DNA of 23,494 nt from SZUA-217 sp034658975 (GCA_034658975.1 JAYEGJ010000153.1:1-23494), one strand, 5' to 3'. Numbered from the stretch's first letter, positions 14,467 to 21,491 are shown. The notes: generated by a model from the letters alone, not told the origin. A program made the numbers and translations.

Positions 14467-14822
14467 GTGTCGTCCTCTTCGATGTACCACTCGGTGAAGT
14501 CATAACACCGGCCGTCGTCACGAAAACGAATCACCCAGAGATTCCGGTAACTCATTGGAGGTTCGAGGTAACGAGTGATGCCGGTCACCACAGCGAGATC
14601 GTCGGTCTCAACCAGGGGCTGCCATTCGAATTCCCAGTTCTCCTCGTTGTCATCCGCCTCCTGCCATCGGCTGATGATCTCGCTGAGGCCATCCCATTCC
14701 CCATCGGCAGTCTGCGGGTCATACACGGCGTCTTCGGTGAAGAGAGATGCGATGTCCTCTGCCTCGTTACTGCTCCACGCAGCGACATAGCCGTCCATCC
14801 AGGCATCGACGCGTTCGCTCAT
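14463..14822 (-). CDS. NTF2-like (SnoaL-type) small protein
   Basis: A 119-residue acidic protein with the pattern of the SnoaL/NTF2-like cone fold: an N-terminal helix (VDAWMDGYVAAWSSNEAEDIASLF), TEDAVYDPQ, then alternating strands (WEFEWQPLVETDDLAVVTGITRY, NLWVIRFRDDGRCYDFTEWYI). Such proteins can be small enzymes, ligand carriers or stress proteins; the sequence does not say which. It starts with ATG 14822, 27 nt downstream of the aromatic fusion gene, and its stop overlaps the patatin TTG, so it is probably part of the same transcript. Confidence 0.75.
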   Translation of the reverse strand: MSERVDAWMDGYVAAWSSNEAEDIASLFTEDAVYDPQTADGEWDGLSEIISRWQEADDNEENWEFEWQPLVETDDLAVVTGITRYLEPPMSYRNLWVIRFRDDGRCYDFTEWYIEEDDT

Positions 14823-14849
14823 GAGGGATGAAGTTAGCGGCCTTGCTTG

Positions 14850-16898
14850 TCAGGCCTCGCCACCCCCACGACGCGGCGGGATACCCAGGGCACCCATAAG
14901 AGCCTCGAACTGATCGAGATACAGCGACTGTGGGCCGTCACTCAAGGCGTTCGCTGGGTCGGGGTGGATCTCAACCATGATTCCGTGAGCTCCAATCGCC
15001 TGGGCCGCCAGTGCCATCGGGGGAACAATGTCCCTGGTGCCAGCGGCGTGAGACGGGTCGACCACCACCGGCAAATGGGTTCGGCTGCGCAGCACCGGGA
15101 CGGCACTGAGATCGAGCGTATTGCGGGTCGACGTCTCAAAGGTGCGGATGCCACGCTCGCACAGGATCACCTGCTGGTTTCCCTCGGCCAGGATGTACTC
15201 GGCTGCCTGGAGCAGTTCGTCGAGTGACGAGCTCATCCCCCGCTTGAGCATTACCGGACGATGGGTGCGGCCAACCGCAGAGAGCAGCGAGAAGTTCTGC
15301 ATGTTGCGGGTACCGATCTGGAGGATGTCTGCCTTCTTCGCCACCTCTTCAACGTCCTTGGGTGACAGGACCTCGGTGATGATTGGCAGACCGAATGTCT
15401 TGCCGGCCTCAGCAAGCATGTCGAGGCCCTCGTAGCCGAGACCCTGAAACGAGTAGGGAGAGGTTCTCGGTTTGAAACAACCACCTCTGAGTACCGTTGC
15501 GCCGGCGTCTCGTACGACACGGGCGGTCTCGATGACCTGATCCCATGATTCGACGGCACACGGACCAGCGATCATCACCAGTTCTTCACCGCCAAACCGG
15601 GCTCCACCCACCTCAACGACAGTGTTTGATTCCTTGTGTCCGCGGCTCCCCAGCTTGTACCCGGCCGGGCTTTCACGAATCGGCTTGGGGGTCATGAGTT
15701 CGTCACGACCCTTTGGTTCGACACTTCCCCGACCGGTGGCTTCGTCATCGGGACGCAGGTCACGAGACGGGTAACTGCCCAAGACTTTCAGAAAGCGAGC
15801 CTCGCGGGTCAGAGCATCGAGGACATCTGCCACCGCCGGGTCGGCGGTATCTCCGGCGAAGTCGACATAGAACAGCTCCTCGTGAGGATTGTGAGGGATG
15901 GGCCGGGACTCGAGCTTGACCAGATTGATATCGCCATCCCGGAAGAGAGCGAGCGCGTCCATCAGCGCTCCAGGATGGTTCCCCACAGCCATCACGATCG
16001 AGGTCTTGGCGGGAACCCCTTCGGGGATCTCGACCGGCTTGGCGGTGACGACGACGAATCGTGTGTAGTTCTCATCTCGATTGGCCACACCCGTCTTGAG
16101 GACCTGGAGTCCGAAGAGACGAGCGGCCTCCTCAGAGGCAATGGCGCCGACCGTTGGGTCCTTGAGATCACTGATCTTCTTGCCGGAAAGCGCAGTATCG
16201 GAGAAGTGGACGATCTCGCAGTCATCGAGCGTCGCCAGAAAACCCGAGCACTGGGCCGATGCCTGGGGATGGCAGTACACCTTGCGGAGACCGGTGATCG
16301 ACGCTCCCTCGAGACCCAAGAGACGGTGACGAACCCTGAACTTTATGTCTCCGGCGACATGGAGATCGCTGCTCAGCAGCAGATCGTACACCTCCGATAT
16401 GGCGCCGGATGTCGTGTTCTCGATGGGGAGAAGAGCCGCTTCGGCATTGCCATTCTGGACAGCCTCGATTGCCGACGAGAAGGTCGCCGTCCTGACCACA
16501 TTCACGTCCAGGCCCCTGGCGTCGAAGAACTGGCGTGAAGCCATGTGGCTATAGGAGCCCTCGATTCCCTGGATGGCGACCAAGATCCCTCGAGTCCCTT
16601 CGTCGGACCGGCCGAGGGCTTCCTGCTGGAGCCGGACCGAGTCGTCGACAATTGCTCTCCACAGCTTGACGATCAGGCCGGTGTCGAGGTCGTGGTCATG
16701 GCCCACGGCAATGCGTTCGGCGATCAGATCCTCTTCTCTGGTCTGATCCCGAGAGGGTCTGTCCACCCGCCCTTTCTCCCTGGCGATGCGAAGGCTATGG
16801 GCCTTGCGCTCTGCCAGGAGACGCATGATCTCGGCGTCGACTTCGTCGATGCTCGATCGAATCTGATTGATATCCGGTGGGTCTTGCGAGTCAGTCAT
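14850..16898 (-). CDS. Trifunctional chorismate mutase / prephenate dehydratase / DAHP synthase
   Basis: One 682-residue chain with four domains. (1) Residues 10-95: AroQ-type chorismate mutase, with Arg14, Arg31, Lys42, Asp51, Arg54, Glu55 and Gln91, all exactly three positions after the known E. coli PheA active-site residues. (2) About 105-285: prephenate dehydratase, with GSYSHMA, PIENTTSGAI and the catalytic TRF (279-281). (3) About 298-377: ACT domain, with GAL and ESRP (330-333), the Phe-binding signature. (4) About 402-680: type I-beta DAHP synthase, with GPCAVES, KPRTSPY (476-482), DPSH (614-617), and the metal-ligand set Cys447, His617, Glu643, Asp654. It would catalyse the entry step of the shikimate pathway and two of the three steps from chorismate to Phe. 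The linker (380-401) is polar; Met402 could be an internal start but has no good ribosome site. No frameshift is seen. A Phe-rich leader precedes it. Confidence 0.93.
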   Translation of the reverse strand: MTDSQDPPDINQIRSSIDEVDAEIMRLLAERKAHSLRIAREKGRVDRPSRDQTREEDLIAERIAVGHDHDLDTGLIVKLWRAIVDDSVRLQQEALGRSDEGTRGILVAIQGIEGSYSHMASRQFFDARGLDVNVVRTATFSSAIEAVQNGNAEAALLPIENTTSGAISEVYDLLLSSDLHVAGDIKFRVRHRLLGLEGASITGLRKVYCHPQASAQCSGFLATLDDCEIVHFSDTALSGKKISDLKDPTVGAIASEEAARLFGLQVLKTGVANRDENYTRFVVVTAKPVEIPEGVPAKTSIVMAVGNHPGALMDALALFRDGDINLVKLESRPIPHNPHEELFYVDFAGDTADPAVADVLDALTREARFLKVLGSYPSRDLRPDDEATGRGSVEPKGRDELMTPKPIRESPAGYKLGSRGHKESNTVVEVGGARFGGEELVMIAGPCAVESWDQVIETARVVRDAGATVLRGGCFKPRTSPYSFQGLGYEGLDMLAEAGKTFGLPIITEVLSPKDVEEVAKKADILQIGTRNMQNFSLLSAVGRTHRPVMLKRGMSSSLDELLQAAEYILAEGNQQVILCERGIRTFETSTRNTLDLSAVPVLRSRTHLPVVVDPSHAAGTRDIVPPMALAAQAIGAHGIMVEIHPDPANALSDGPQSLYLDQFEALMGALGIPPRRGGGEA

Positions 16899-16961
16899 TG
16901 GAGGTGCCTCGGGCAGGGTCGAGAAGCGGTGGGTACAGCGGAGCAGCGGGGGTGGTGTGAA
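16899..16961 (-). promoter_or_regulatory. C-rich, G-poor leader segment (possible Rho loading site)
   Basis: On the minus strand the 63 nt between the leader-peptide hairpin and the fusion-gene ATG contain 33 C and 10 G by hand count, and little base pairing is apparent. Such C-over-G, unstructured RNA is typical of Rho utilisation sites. No intrinsic terminator is present. GAGG about 8 nt before the ATG may be the ribosome site of the fusion gene. Confidence 0.4.
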
Positions 16962-16978
16962 TCGGCGCTATGCGCCGA
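16962..16978 (-). promoter_or_regulatory. Hairpin enclosing the Phe-leader stop codon
   Basis: TCGGCGC-ATA-GCGCCGA is a perfect 7-bp stem with a 3-nt loop. The leader's TAG (16968-16970) is at the loop and right arm, and the left arm includes its last Phe-Gly-Ala codons. A ribosome that reaches the stop must open it; one stalled at the earlier Phe codons need not. Confidence 0.6.
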
Positions 16979-17045
16979 AATAGGCGAACCCGAAGAAGCG
17001 ACCGTGCGTGTCGCCTGATCGTGCGGTGTGGAGGTTCGCCGTCAT
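16968..17045 (-). CDS. Phe-rich leader peptide of the aromatic fusion gene
   Basis: A 25-codon ORF from ATG 17045 to TAG 16968. Its last ten residues are RFFGFAYFGA: four Phe (all TTC) and one Tyr within eight positions. The first 15 residues are ordinary polar sequence. It lies wholly between a good minus-strand promoter and the prephenate dehydratase/DAHP synthase gene, 69 nt before that gene's ATG. Phe-rich leader peptides controlling pheA by attenuation are known in enterobacteria (PheL). The match between peptide composition and the pathway's end product is the main evidence; expression is not shown. No Shine-Dalgarno precedes it, and the ATG is 9 nt after the -10, so translation is probably near-leaderless. 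Confidence 0.78.
   Translation of the reverse strand: MTANLHTARSGDTHGRFFGFAYFGA
16983..17040 (-). repeat. Inverted repeat across the Phe leader ORF
   Basis: GGTTCGCC (17033-17040 on the plus strand) and GGCGAACC (16983-16990) are perfect 8-nt complements, 42 nt apart. On the RNA, codons 2-5 of the leader would pair with the GGG-TTC-GCC codons in the Phe cluster. Within the loop a smaller pair, GCGAC/GTCGC, can form. Ribosome position on the leader would decide whether these form, as expected for an attenuator. Confidence 0.45.
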
Positions 17046-17054
17046 GAGGGTGGC

Positions 17055-17083
17055 ATCATCGCCACCGTCCATGCCGATGTCAA
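17055..17083 (-). promoter_or_regulatory. Promoter of the aromatic fusion operon
   Basis: On the minus strand TTGACA (17083-17078), 17 nt, GATGAT (17060-17055), then 9 nt to the leader ATG. The -35 is consensus, the -10 matches at four of six. It lies entirely in the gap after the SH3-like gene. The layout is almost the same as that of the ilvB promoter in this window. Confidence 0.55.
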
Positions 17084-17089
17084 GGCTGT

Positions 17090-17983
17090 CTACTCGTCGA
17101 TACCCAAGCCGACGATGTGAGGGTTGCCTTGCTCGTACTCGAAGAAGACCAGCCACGGTTGGGGGCTTTCTTCTCCCAGAGCCAGATATCGGAAGTTCCA
17201 TACCTCTGCCGGGATGAGAGCGGCCTGGGAGTGGGCGGTCGCTGCCGTGATCTCATCTGTTGCTTCGTATGCGGCCAGGAAGGGCTCAGCCACTGCGACT
17301 CGGAAATCATCTTGGGCCTGGAGAACGCCGCCAATTGTGGGAAGACGACGGAGCATGTCGTCTCCGAGAAGGTCTGCGAACTGCTGGGGAGCGAGCCTCG
17401 TCGGATGTCCGGTGAGGGTGAGCACGATGCCGCGCTCGGAGATCAGCGGGGTGACGTCGCCACCATTGCGAAGACGTTCCGCAAACTCGGCAACGAGCTT
17501 CGGCGGGCGCTGATCATCGGCGAACTCGGCCACATCCACTTGCTCGGTGAGGTGGAATGAGTCGACCCACCCCTCTCCACGGGGTGTGTGCACCAGCATC
17601 CAAGTAGTTCCATCCACTTCCTGAGTCTTTCCAGTGCTCAGGACGCTCTCGGTAGACGGATTGAAGTTGTAGATGATCTGACTCGTCGTCTCCGGATCCT
17701 CATGAACCTGGAGCGCTGCCTCCCGGTCCAGCAACACCACCGACCAATGGGTTCTCACGCGCCCAACCAGGGTCAGCGGAACGTTGGCAGCACTACCTAG
17801 TCCGATCAGCACTACCAGGCTCATCCCCAAGAACAGGAGGGGAACGCCGAACGCTCCCATTGTCTGATAGAAGGTATTGACCATGAGGCTGATGCCCACC
17901 TGTGCGATCAGCAGGAACATAACGACACTCAAACGCACCAGATTGCGGCCTGTGATCTGCTGGCTGAGCCCTCGATGCTCCAT
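17090..17983 (-). CDS. Two-helix membrane protein with SH3-like domain
   Basis: A 297-residue protein. Hydrophobic segments at about 15-36 and 45-66 suggest a hairpin anchor. Residues about 80-148 resemble a bacterial SH3 (SH3b/SH3_3) domain: AALQVHEDPETTSQIIYNF, then TTWMLVHTPRGEGWVDSFHL. The remaining 150 residues, possibly alpha/beta (LVAEFAERLRNGG, a WLVFFEYEQGNPHIVGLG end), are unknown to me. SH3b domains often bind cell-wall peptides, but the side of the membrane is not clear. The ATG (17983) is 5 nt after the histidine kinase stop, so the two are almost certainly cotranscribed, and the protein could be its partner or target. The open frame upstream is the kinase gene out of frame. Confidence 0.7.
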   Translation of the reverse strand: MEHRGLSQQITGRNLVRLSVVMFLLIAQVGISLMVNTFYQTMGAFGVPLLFLGMSLVVLIGLGSAANVPLTLVGRVRTHWSVVLLDREAALQVHEDPETTSQIIYNFNPSTESVLSTGKTQEVDGTTWMLVHTPRGEGWVDSFHLTEQVDVAEFADDQRPPKLVAEFAERLRNGGDVTPLISERGIVLTLTGHPTRLAPQQFADLLGDDMLRRLPTIGGVLQAQDDFRVAVAEPFLAAYEATDEITAATAHSQAALIPAEVWNFRYLALGEESPQPWLVFFEYEQGNPHIVGLGIDE

Positions 17984-17988
17984 GCGGT

Positions 17989-19389
17989 CTAGGCCGTCAG
18001 TTGGTCCGGCTCTGCGCGTGCAAGACCGGGAACGGATAGGGCCTCCGACGAATGCGCCAGCGGCATACGGATAGCGAAGTGCGTCTCTCCGTTGCTCCGG
18101 CGGTAGGAAGCGCTCCCCCCCATTCCACGGGTAAGAGCGTGGACAATGGATAGACCCAAACCAACGCTGCCCATCACTGCGGTCTGCTGGCCCTGATGCA
18201 CGAACCGTTGGAACACTCGATCGGCGATCTCGTCGGGGACGCCTTCTCCGTTGTCGATCACTTCGCACACATAAGTGCGGCCCTCGACATATCCGAGGAC
18301 GCGAATGCGAGGCCCGCCGTACTTATTGGCATTCGAAAGGAGGTTTCGGATGATCTGGCGGAGGCGGACCGCGTCGGCTCGTAGCTGTGCAGGCTCACAC
18401 GCAGCTTCGACAGGCACGCCGGCGCGTCGAAGCGACCCGGCGACTTCCTCGACTTCGATGTCGGGACTCACGTCCTGGAATGTGTACGAGAGGGCCCCGG
18501 CATCAAGACGTGCAGCGGTGAGGAGATCCTCGACCATGCGATTGAGATCGACCGACTCGCTGATCATCAGGTCGAGGAGCTCGGCGGACGCCGGATCCTC
18601 TCTGATCGTCGGAACCTCCGCGAGGAGCATGGCCAACCCTGTGATACTGGTGAGCGGCGTCCGCAGTTCGTGCGATGCGTTGGCAATGAACTCTTCTCTT
18701 GCCTCTGAGATCTGCCGGGCGGCTTCCAGCCGGCTTTCCAATTCGGCCTGTCTCGCCTGGCGACGAAGCAGATCCCGGTAGATGAAGATCACGGCGGCGG
18801 GAAGCAGGAAAGCGACCAGGAACCCGGCGACATTGCCGATCTGGGAAAGCAGAACGTCCGACGATCTCACGGTGTCGGCCAGACCATTCCTGACCACGAC
18901 GACACTGGAACCCAGCCGGTTGAATCCGGGACCTACGTCATCGGCAACCACAGCGGATGCTCCCTCGGTGTCGCCGGCTTCCATGAGCGCGATCACCTTC
19001 CGAGCAGCGGCGGAGAATGACTCGACCCGATCTTGGATGTCGCCTATCTCGATGCCGTCACTCACCAGAGCCTGGAGTGCGAGGTCCAGATCCTCGAGGG
19101 CTTGTCCTGTCTCCTCGAGTGACAGAGACATCGCCTCCGACGAGTTTATGCCGAAATGGCTATCGACCTCGCCTGCGTGAACACCGAGGGAGAGTTGAGC
19201 ACGCACCACCGTCGATGACCTCAAGATCTCGTCTGCATTGTGAAGGGACTTCGCGTCACGGGTGATCCGCTGGCTTCCATATGCAATCGCAAACACAAGC
19301 CCGACCAGCAGCAGCATGGCCACACCAGCTACCAGGGTGATCCCCAAGGCGCGGTCCCACTTGCTCGCACCAGGACGCCAGAAACGCAT
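17989..19389 (-). CDS. Sensor histidine kinase (no adjacent response regulator)
   Basis: A 466-residue membrane kinase. TM1 is about residues 17-37, an extracytoplasmic helical sensor covers about 38-185, and TM2 about 186-205, followed by a coiled-coil-like linker (RRQARQAELESRLEAARQ). The HisKA domain holds the phospho-acceptor His240 in ANASHELRTPL. The ATPase domain shows the N box RNLLSNANKYG (348-358), G1 DNGEGVP (379-385) and G2 GSVGLGLSIV (407-416). It autophosphorylates on a signal I cannot identify. No response regulator is beside it; the downstream SH3-like gene takes that place. The sensor region is mostly helical (four-helix-bundle-like), without a recognisable PAS or HAMP. Confidence 0.92.
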   Translation of the reverse strand: MRFWRPGASKWDRALGITLVAGVAMLLLVGLVFAIAYGSQRITRDAKSLHNADEILRSSTVVRAQLSLGVHAGEVDSHFGINSSEAMSLSLEETGQALEDLDLALQALVSDGIEIGDIQDRVESFSAAARKVIALMEAGDTEGASAVVADDVGPGFNRLGSSVVVVRNGLADTVRSSDVLLSQIGNVAGFLVAFLLPAAVIFIYRDLLRRQARQAELESRLEAARQISEAREEFIANASHELRTPLTSITGLAMLLAEVPTIREDPASAELLDLMISESVDLNRMVEDLLTAARLDAGALSYTFQDVSPDIEVEEVAGSLRRAGVPVEAACEPAQLRADAVRLRQIIRNLLSNANKYGGPRIRVLGYVEGRTYVCEVIDNGEGVPDEIADRVFQRFVHQGQQTAVMGSVGLGLSIVHALTRGMGGSASYRRSNGETHFAIRMPLAHSSEALSVPGLARAEPDQLTA

Positions 19390-19498
19390 GGTCTGCTATC
19401 GACTTCAACGCCGAATTTGTTTAGGTAACCAGAGGCCTATTCACGATCCCCTCAACCTGACTAGTCACCTGTCGCTCGCAAACGTCTATCGTCGGCGA
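19390..19498. promoter_or_regulatory. Divergent gap: leaderless promoter of small membrane protein
   Basis: TATCGT (19487-19492) lies 6 nt before the ATG of the plus-strand gene, the spacing expected for a leaderless mRNA. An AT-rich patch near 19412-19435 (AATTTGTTTAGGTAACC) may serve the kinase on the other strand, but I find no clear -35/-10 pair there. Confidence 0.3.
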
Positions 19499-19687
19499 AT
19501 GCTTCGGCTGCTCCTCGGTATCTTGTTGATCGTCGCCGGGACGATCTGGATACTTCAGGGCTTCGACATCGCGTTCGCTCCCCAAAGCTTCATGACCGCG
19601 AATCGATCATGGGTGCTCTGGGGAGCGGTTGCCGTCGTTCTCGGGGCCGGGCTGGTTTGGCTGCACTTCAGGTCCAGGCGCGCCTGA
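19499..19687 (+). CDS. Small two-helix membrane protein
   Basis: A 62-residue protein, MLRLLLGILLIVAGTIWILQ..., with helices at about 2-20 and 38-55, joined by a short loop (FDIAFAPQSFMTANRSW) and ending in basic RSRRA. Short proteins of this shape (hydrophobic helix, GTIW.LQG, SFM..N..W, second helix, basic tail) are common and uncharacterised in actinobacteria. The frame is open upstream, but ATG 19499 gives the natural start, with a leaderless-type -10 before it. It is convergent with the MFS gene, 7 nt apart. Confidence 0.72.
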   Translation: MLRLLLGILLIVAGTIWILQGFDIAFAPQSFMTANRSWVLWGAVAVVLGAGLVWLHFRSRRA

Positions 19688-19694
19688 CGGGCCA

Positions 19695-20996
19695 TCAGCC
19701 CACGGGCTCTTTCTCGAAGACGTGAGCGTTGTGCATGAACCGCTTCACGGTGAATCGGTGCATCGCCTCGTCGTGATGTGGCGGGTACACGAGGAAGGCT
19801 GCAACGGCACCGGTCACGAGCGCAGCACCACAGATCGAGAAGGCGAGCGGGAAGTTGCCGAGATCGCCCAGCCAGCCACCCAGGATCGGGAACACGATGC
19901 CCCCGAACCCGTAAGCGAGGAATACCCATGGGTAATTCGCTCCGACCGTGGCATTGCCGAAGCGGTCGGCGGTGATGGCCGGGAACAAGGCGAAGTTGCC
20001 CCCGAAGTTGAACCCGATCAGTGCAGCTGCGAGGTACAGCGTGTACTGCGCCCCTGCCATTGGGATAAAGGCAAACATCAGAAGTCCCTGGCTTGCCGCC
20101 ATGACGATGATCGATAGTTTCCGACCCATACGATCACTGAGGGCTCCCCAGACCAGACGTCCGATCCCGTTGGCAAGGCTGAAGAAGACAGCCATGGCAG
20201 TACCGGCGATGGCACTCGCCTCGACCGACGATATGCCGTTCTCCACCAGCGCCTCGACGGGATAGAGCTTCATCAGCCCGATGGCCATCAATCCGGCCCC
20301 GGCACTCACTGCGAACGTGAAGGAGATGAGATGGAACTGCGGGGTGCGGAGCATCTCTTTCGGTGTGTAATCGACCCTGCCTGCGTCGGCTCCTTCGGCG
20401 GGGACGAACCCTTCGGGCAGCCAACCCGGCTCGGGGAACCGCATCCACGTGGCCCCGATGAGAACGAGAGCAGCAAAGAGGAGGCCGTAGAGAGCGAAGG
20501 TTCCGTCGAGGCCGATGCGAGTAATCATGTCGCCCCACTCGCCGGCGAGCTTGATCCAACCAAGGGCACCAAACCCGAACCCGGCGACAGCCGCACCTGT
20601 GATCATCCCCTTGCGGTCAGGGAACCATCTCATGCCGACGGCGATCGGAACGACATAGCCGAGCCCGATCCCGGCGCCTCCGATCAATCCGACACCCAAC
20701 AGAACGAGCCAGAACGAGGTTCCTCCATCGAGTGCGGCAAGGAGGTATCCGGAACCGAGGACGATACCGCCGGCCATGGCGAGGCGATGCGGCCCCCATG
20801 TGGCCAGCTTGCGGCCGGCGAAGACCATTACGAGAGCGAACGCGGCGAGACCGACCGAGAACACGATCTGTGTTTGCACATTGCTCCAACCGGCATCCTT
20901 GAGACCGGGGGTGAAGACGGACCATGCATAGATGGCACCGAGACTGAGTTGGATCAAGACAGCGCCGAGTACGACACGCCATCGCCTAACCGACAT
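19695..20996 (-). CDS. MFS transporter, oxalate/formate antiporter (OFA) type
   Basis: A 433-residue, twelve-helix major facilitator. It begins MSVRRWRVVLGAVLIQLSLG and continues with AIYAWSVFTPGLK, typical of the OFA family. Other signatures: GLGYVVPIAVGMRWFPDRKGM in the first half, ANGIGRLVWGALSDRMGRK in the second (the classical G-x-L-x-D-x-x-G-R loop). It likely exchanges or imports a small carboxylate; OFA members include oxalate:formate and lactate carriers, so the substrate stays open. I start it at ATG 20996, which has AAAGG 6 nt before it, rather than the in-frame start at 21020. It is divergent from the small acidic gene, and the 159 nt between the two starts contain repeated half-sites. 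Confidence 0.88.
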   Translation of the reverse strand: MSVRRWRVVLGAVLIQLSLGAIYAWSVFTPGLKDAGWSNVQTQIVFSVGLAAFALVMVFAGRKLATWGPHRLAMAGGIVLGSGYLLAALDGGTSFWLVLLGVGLIGGAGIGLGYVVPIAVGMRWFPDRKGMITGAAVAGFGFGALGWIKLAGEWGDMITRIGLDGTFALYGLLFAALVLIGATWMRFPEPGWLPEGFVPAEGADAGRVDYTPKEMLRTPQFHLISFTFAVSAGAGLMAIGLMKLYPVEALVENGISSVEASAIAGTAMAVFFSLANGIGRLVWGALSDRMGRKLSIIVMAASQGLLMFAFIPMAGAQYTLYLAAALIGFNFGGNFALFPAITADRFGNATVGANYPWVFLAYGFGGIVFPILGGWLGDLGNFPLAFSICGAALVTGAVAAFLVYPPHHDEAMHRFTVKRFMHNAHVFEKEPVG

Positions 20997-21029
20997 TGTG
21001 AACCTTTCTTCAAAGACCATCTATGACCG

Positions 21030-21119
21030 TACGCCAGGGAAGGCGTATATCCATCGGCCTTATGGCCATTCCGGATGGGACCATCGCCGGGTCTGGAGTC
21101 ATATCCAGATTTCTCCAGA
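21030..21119. promoter_or_regulatory. Operator-like repeats in the MFS / small-gene gap
   Basis: TACGCC (21030-21035) and GGCGTA (21042-21047) form an inverted repeat with a 6-nt spacer. Further on, TCTGGA (21092-21097), TCCAGA (21104-21109) and TCCAGA (21114-21119) form one inverted and one direct pair of half-sites, the last overlapping the candidate -35. Such clusters in a divergent gap are typical of transcription-factor binding; no regulator gene is adjacent. Confidence 0.4.
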
Positions 21120-21144
21120 CATCGTCGACTTCAGCGAGTAAAAT
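21116..21144 (+). promoter_or_regulatory. Promoter of the small acidic protein gene
   Basis: CAGACA (21116-21121), 17 nt, TAAAAT (21139-21144), then 11 nt to the ATG at 21156. The -10 matches the consensus at five of six. The predicted start is close to the start codon, so the mRNA would have almost no 5' leader. Confidence 0.5.
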
Positions 21145-21146
21145 GC

Positions 21147-21163
21147 TGACTCAACATGAGTCA
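21147..21163 (+). promoter_or_regulatory. Inverted repeat over the start codon
   Basis: TGACTCA-ACA-TGAGTCA is a perfect 7-bp inverted repeat with a 3-nt centre, covering the predicted transcription start and the ATG (21156-21158). It could be a DNA operator or an RNA hairpin occluding the start. Confidence 0.45.
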
Positions 21164-21410
21164 TGTCCAAGACGCCGCCGAATTGAAGGCCGTCGCCGAA
21201 GATTTCGGCCTGCGGGTCAGCGATCTGCGGTCTAGTGAAGCGACGAGCCGATTCGTCATCGCTCTCGACCATGGCACCGACTCCGATCGAGTGTTCGTGC
21301 ACGCCTCGCCGACGAGGATGTCGATCTCACTCGACCTGACCGACGGAGCCTCGGAGGCATTGAGCTACGACGAGGCGTTGGAGAAGATGCTCGAGGCGAT
21401 CGGTCAGTAG
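21156..21410 (+). CDS. Small acidic protein of unknown function
   Basis: An 84-residue protein, probably alpha-beta-beta-beta-alpha by its pattern: an N-terminal helix (VQDAAELKAVAEDFGLRV), three strand-like stretches (SRFVIALDHG, DRVFVHAS, RMSISLDLTDG) and a C-terminal acidic helix (LSYDEALEKMLEAIGQ). No family is recognised. No membrane segment or cysteine is present. A good promoter precedes it, which supports its being real. The gap to the next gene contains TAGGTT (21459-21464), a possible -10 for that gene. Confidence 0.65.
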   Translation: MSHVQDAAELKAVAEDFGLRVSDLRSSEATSRFVIALDHGTDSDRVFVHASPTRMSISLDLTDGASEALSYDEALEKMLEAIGQ

Positions 21411-21491
21411 GACCCGGCGGGCTCGGACAGTCGGCCACTCAGCTCTAAGTGTCTCCGGTAGGTTTGTCGCGACGAATCTGAGGAGTGTTTG

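Noticed and set aside
15693..15695. Met402 as separate start of a free DAHP synthase
   Set aside because: The frame is continuous with the upstream domains, and the nearest purine-rich stretch (AAAGGG) is about 12 nt or more away, too far for a good ribosome site.
20331..21026. A 231-codon plus-strand open frame, highly charged
   Set aside because: It is antisense to the MFS transporter; its composition is that expected from reading hydrophobic codons on the other strand.
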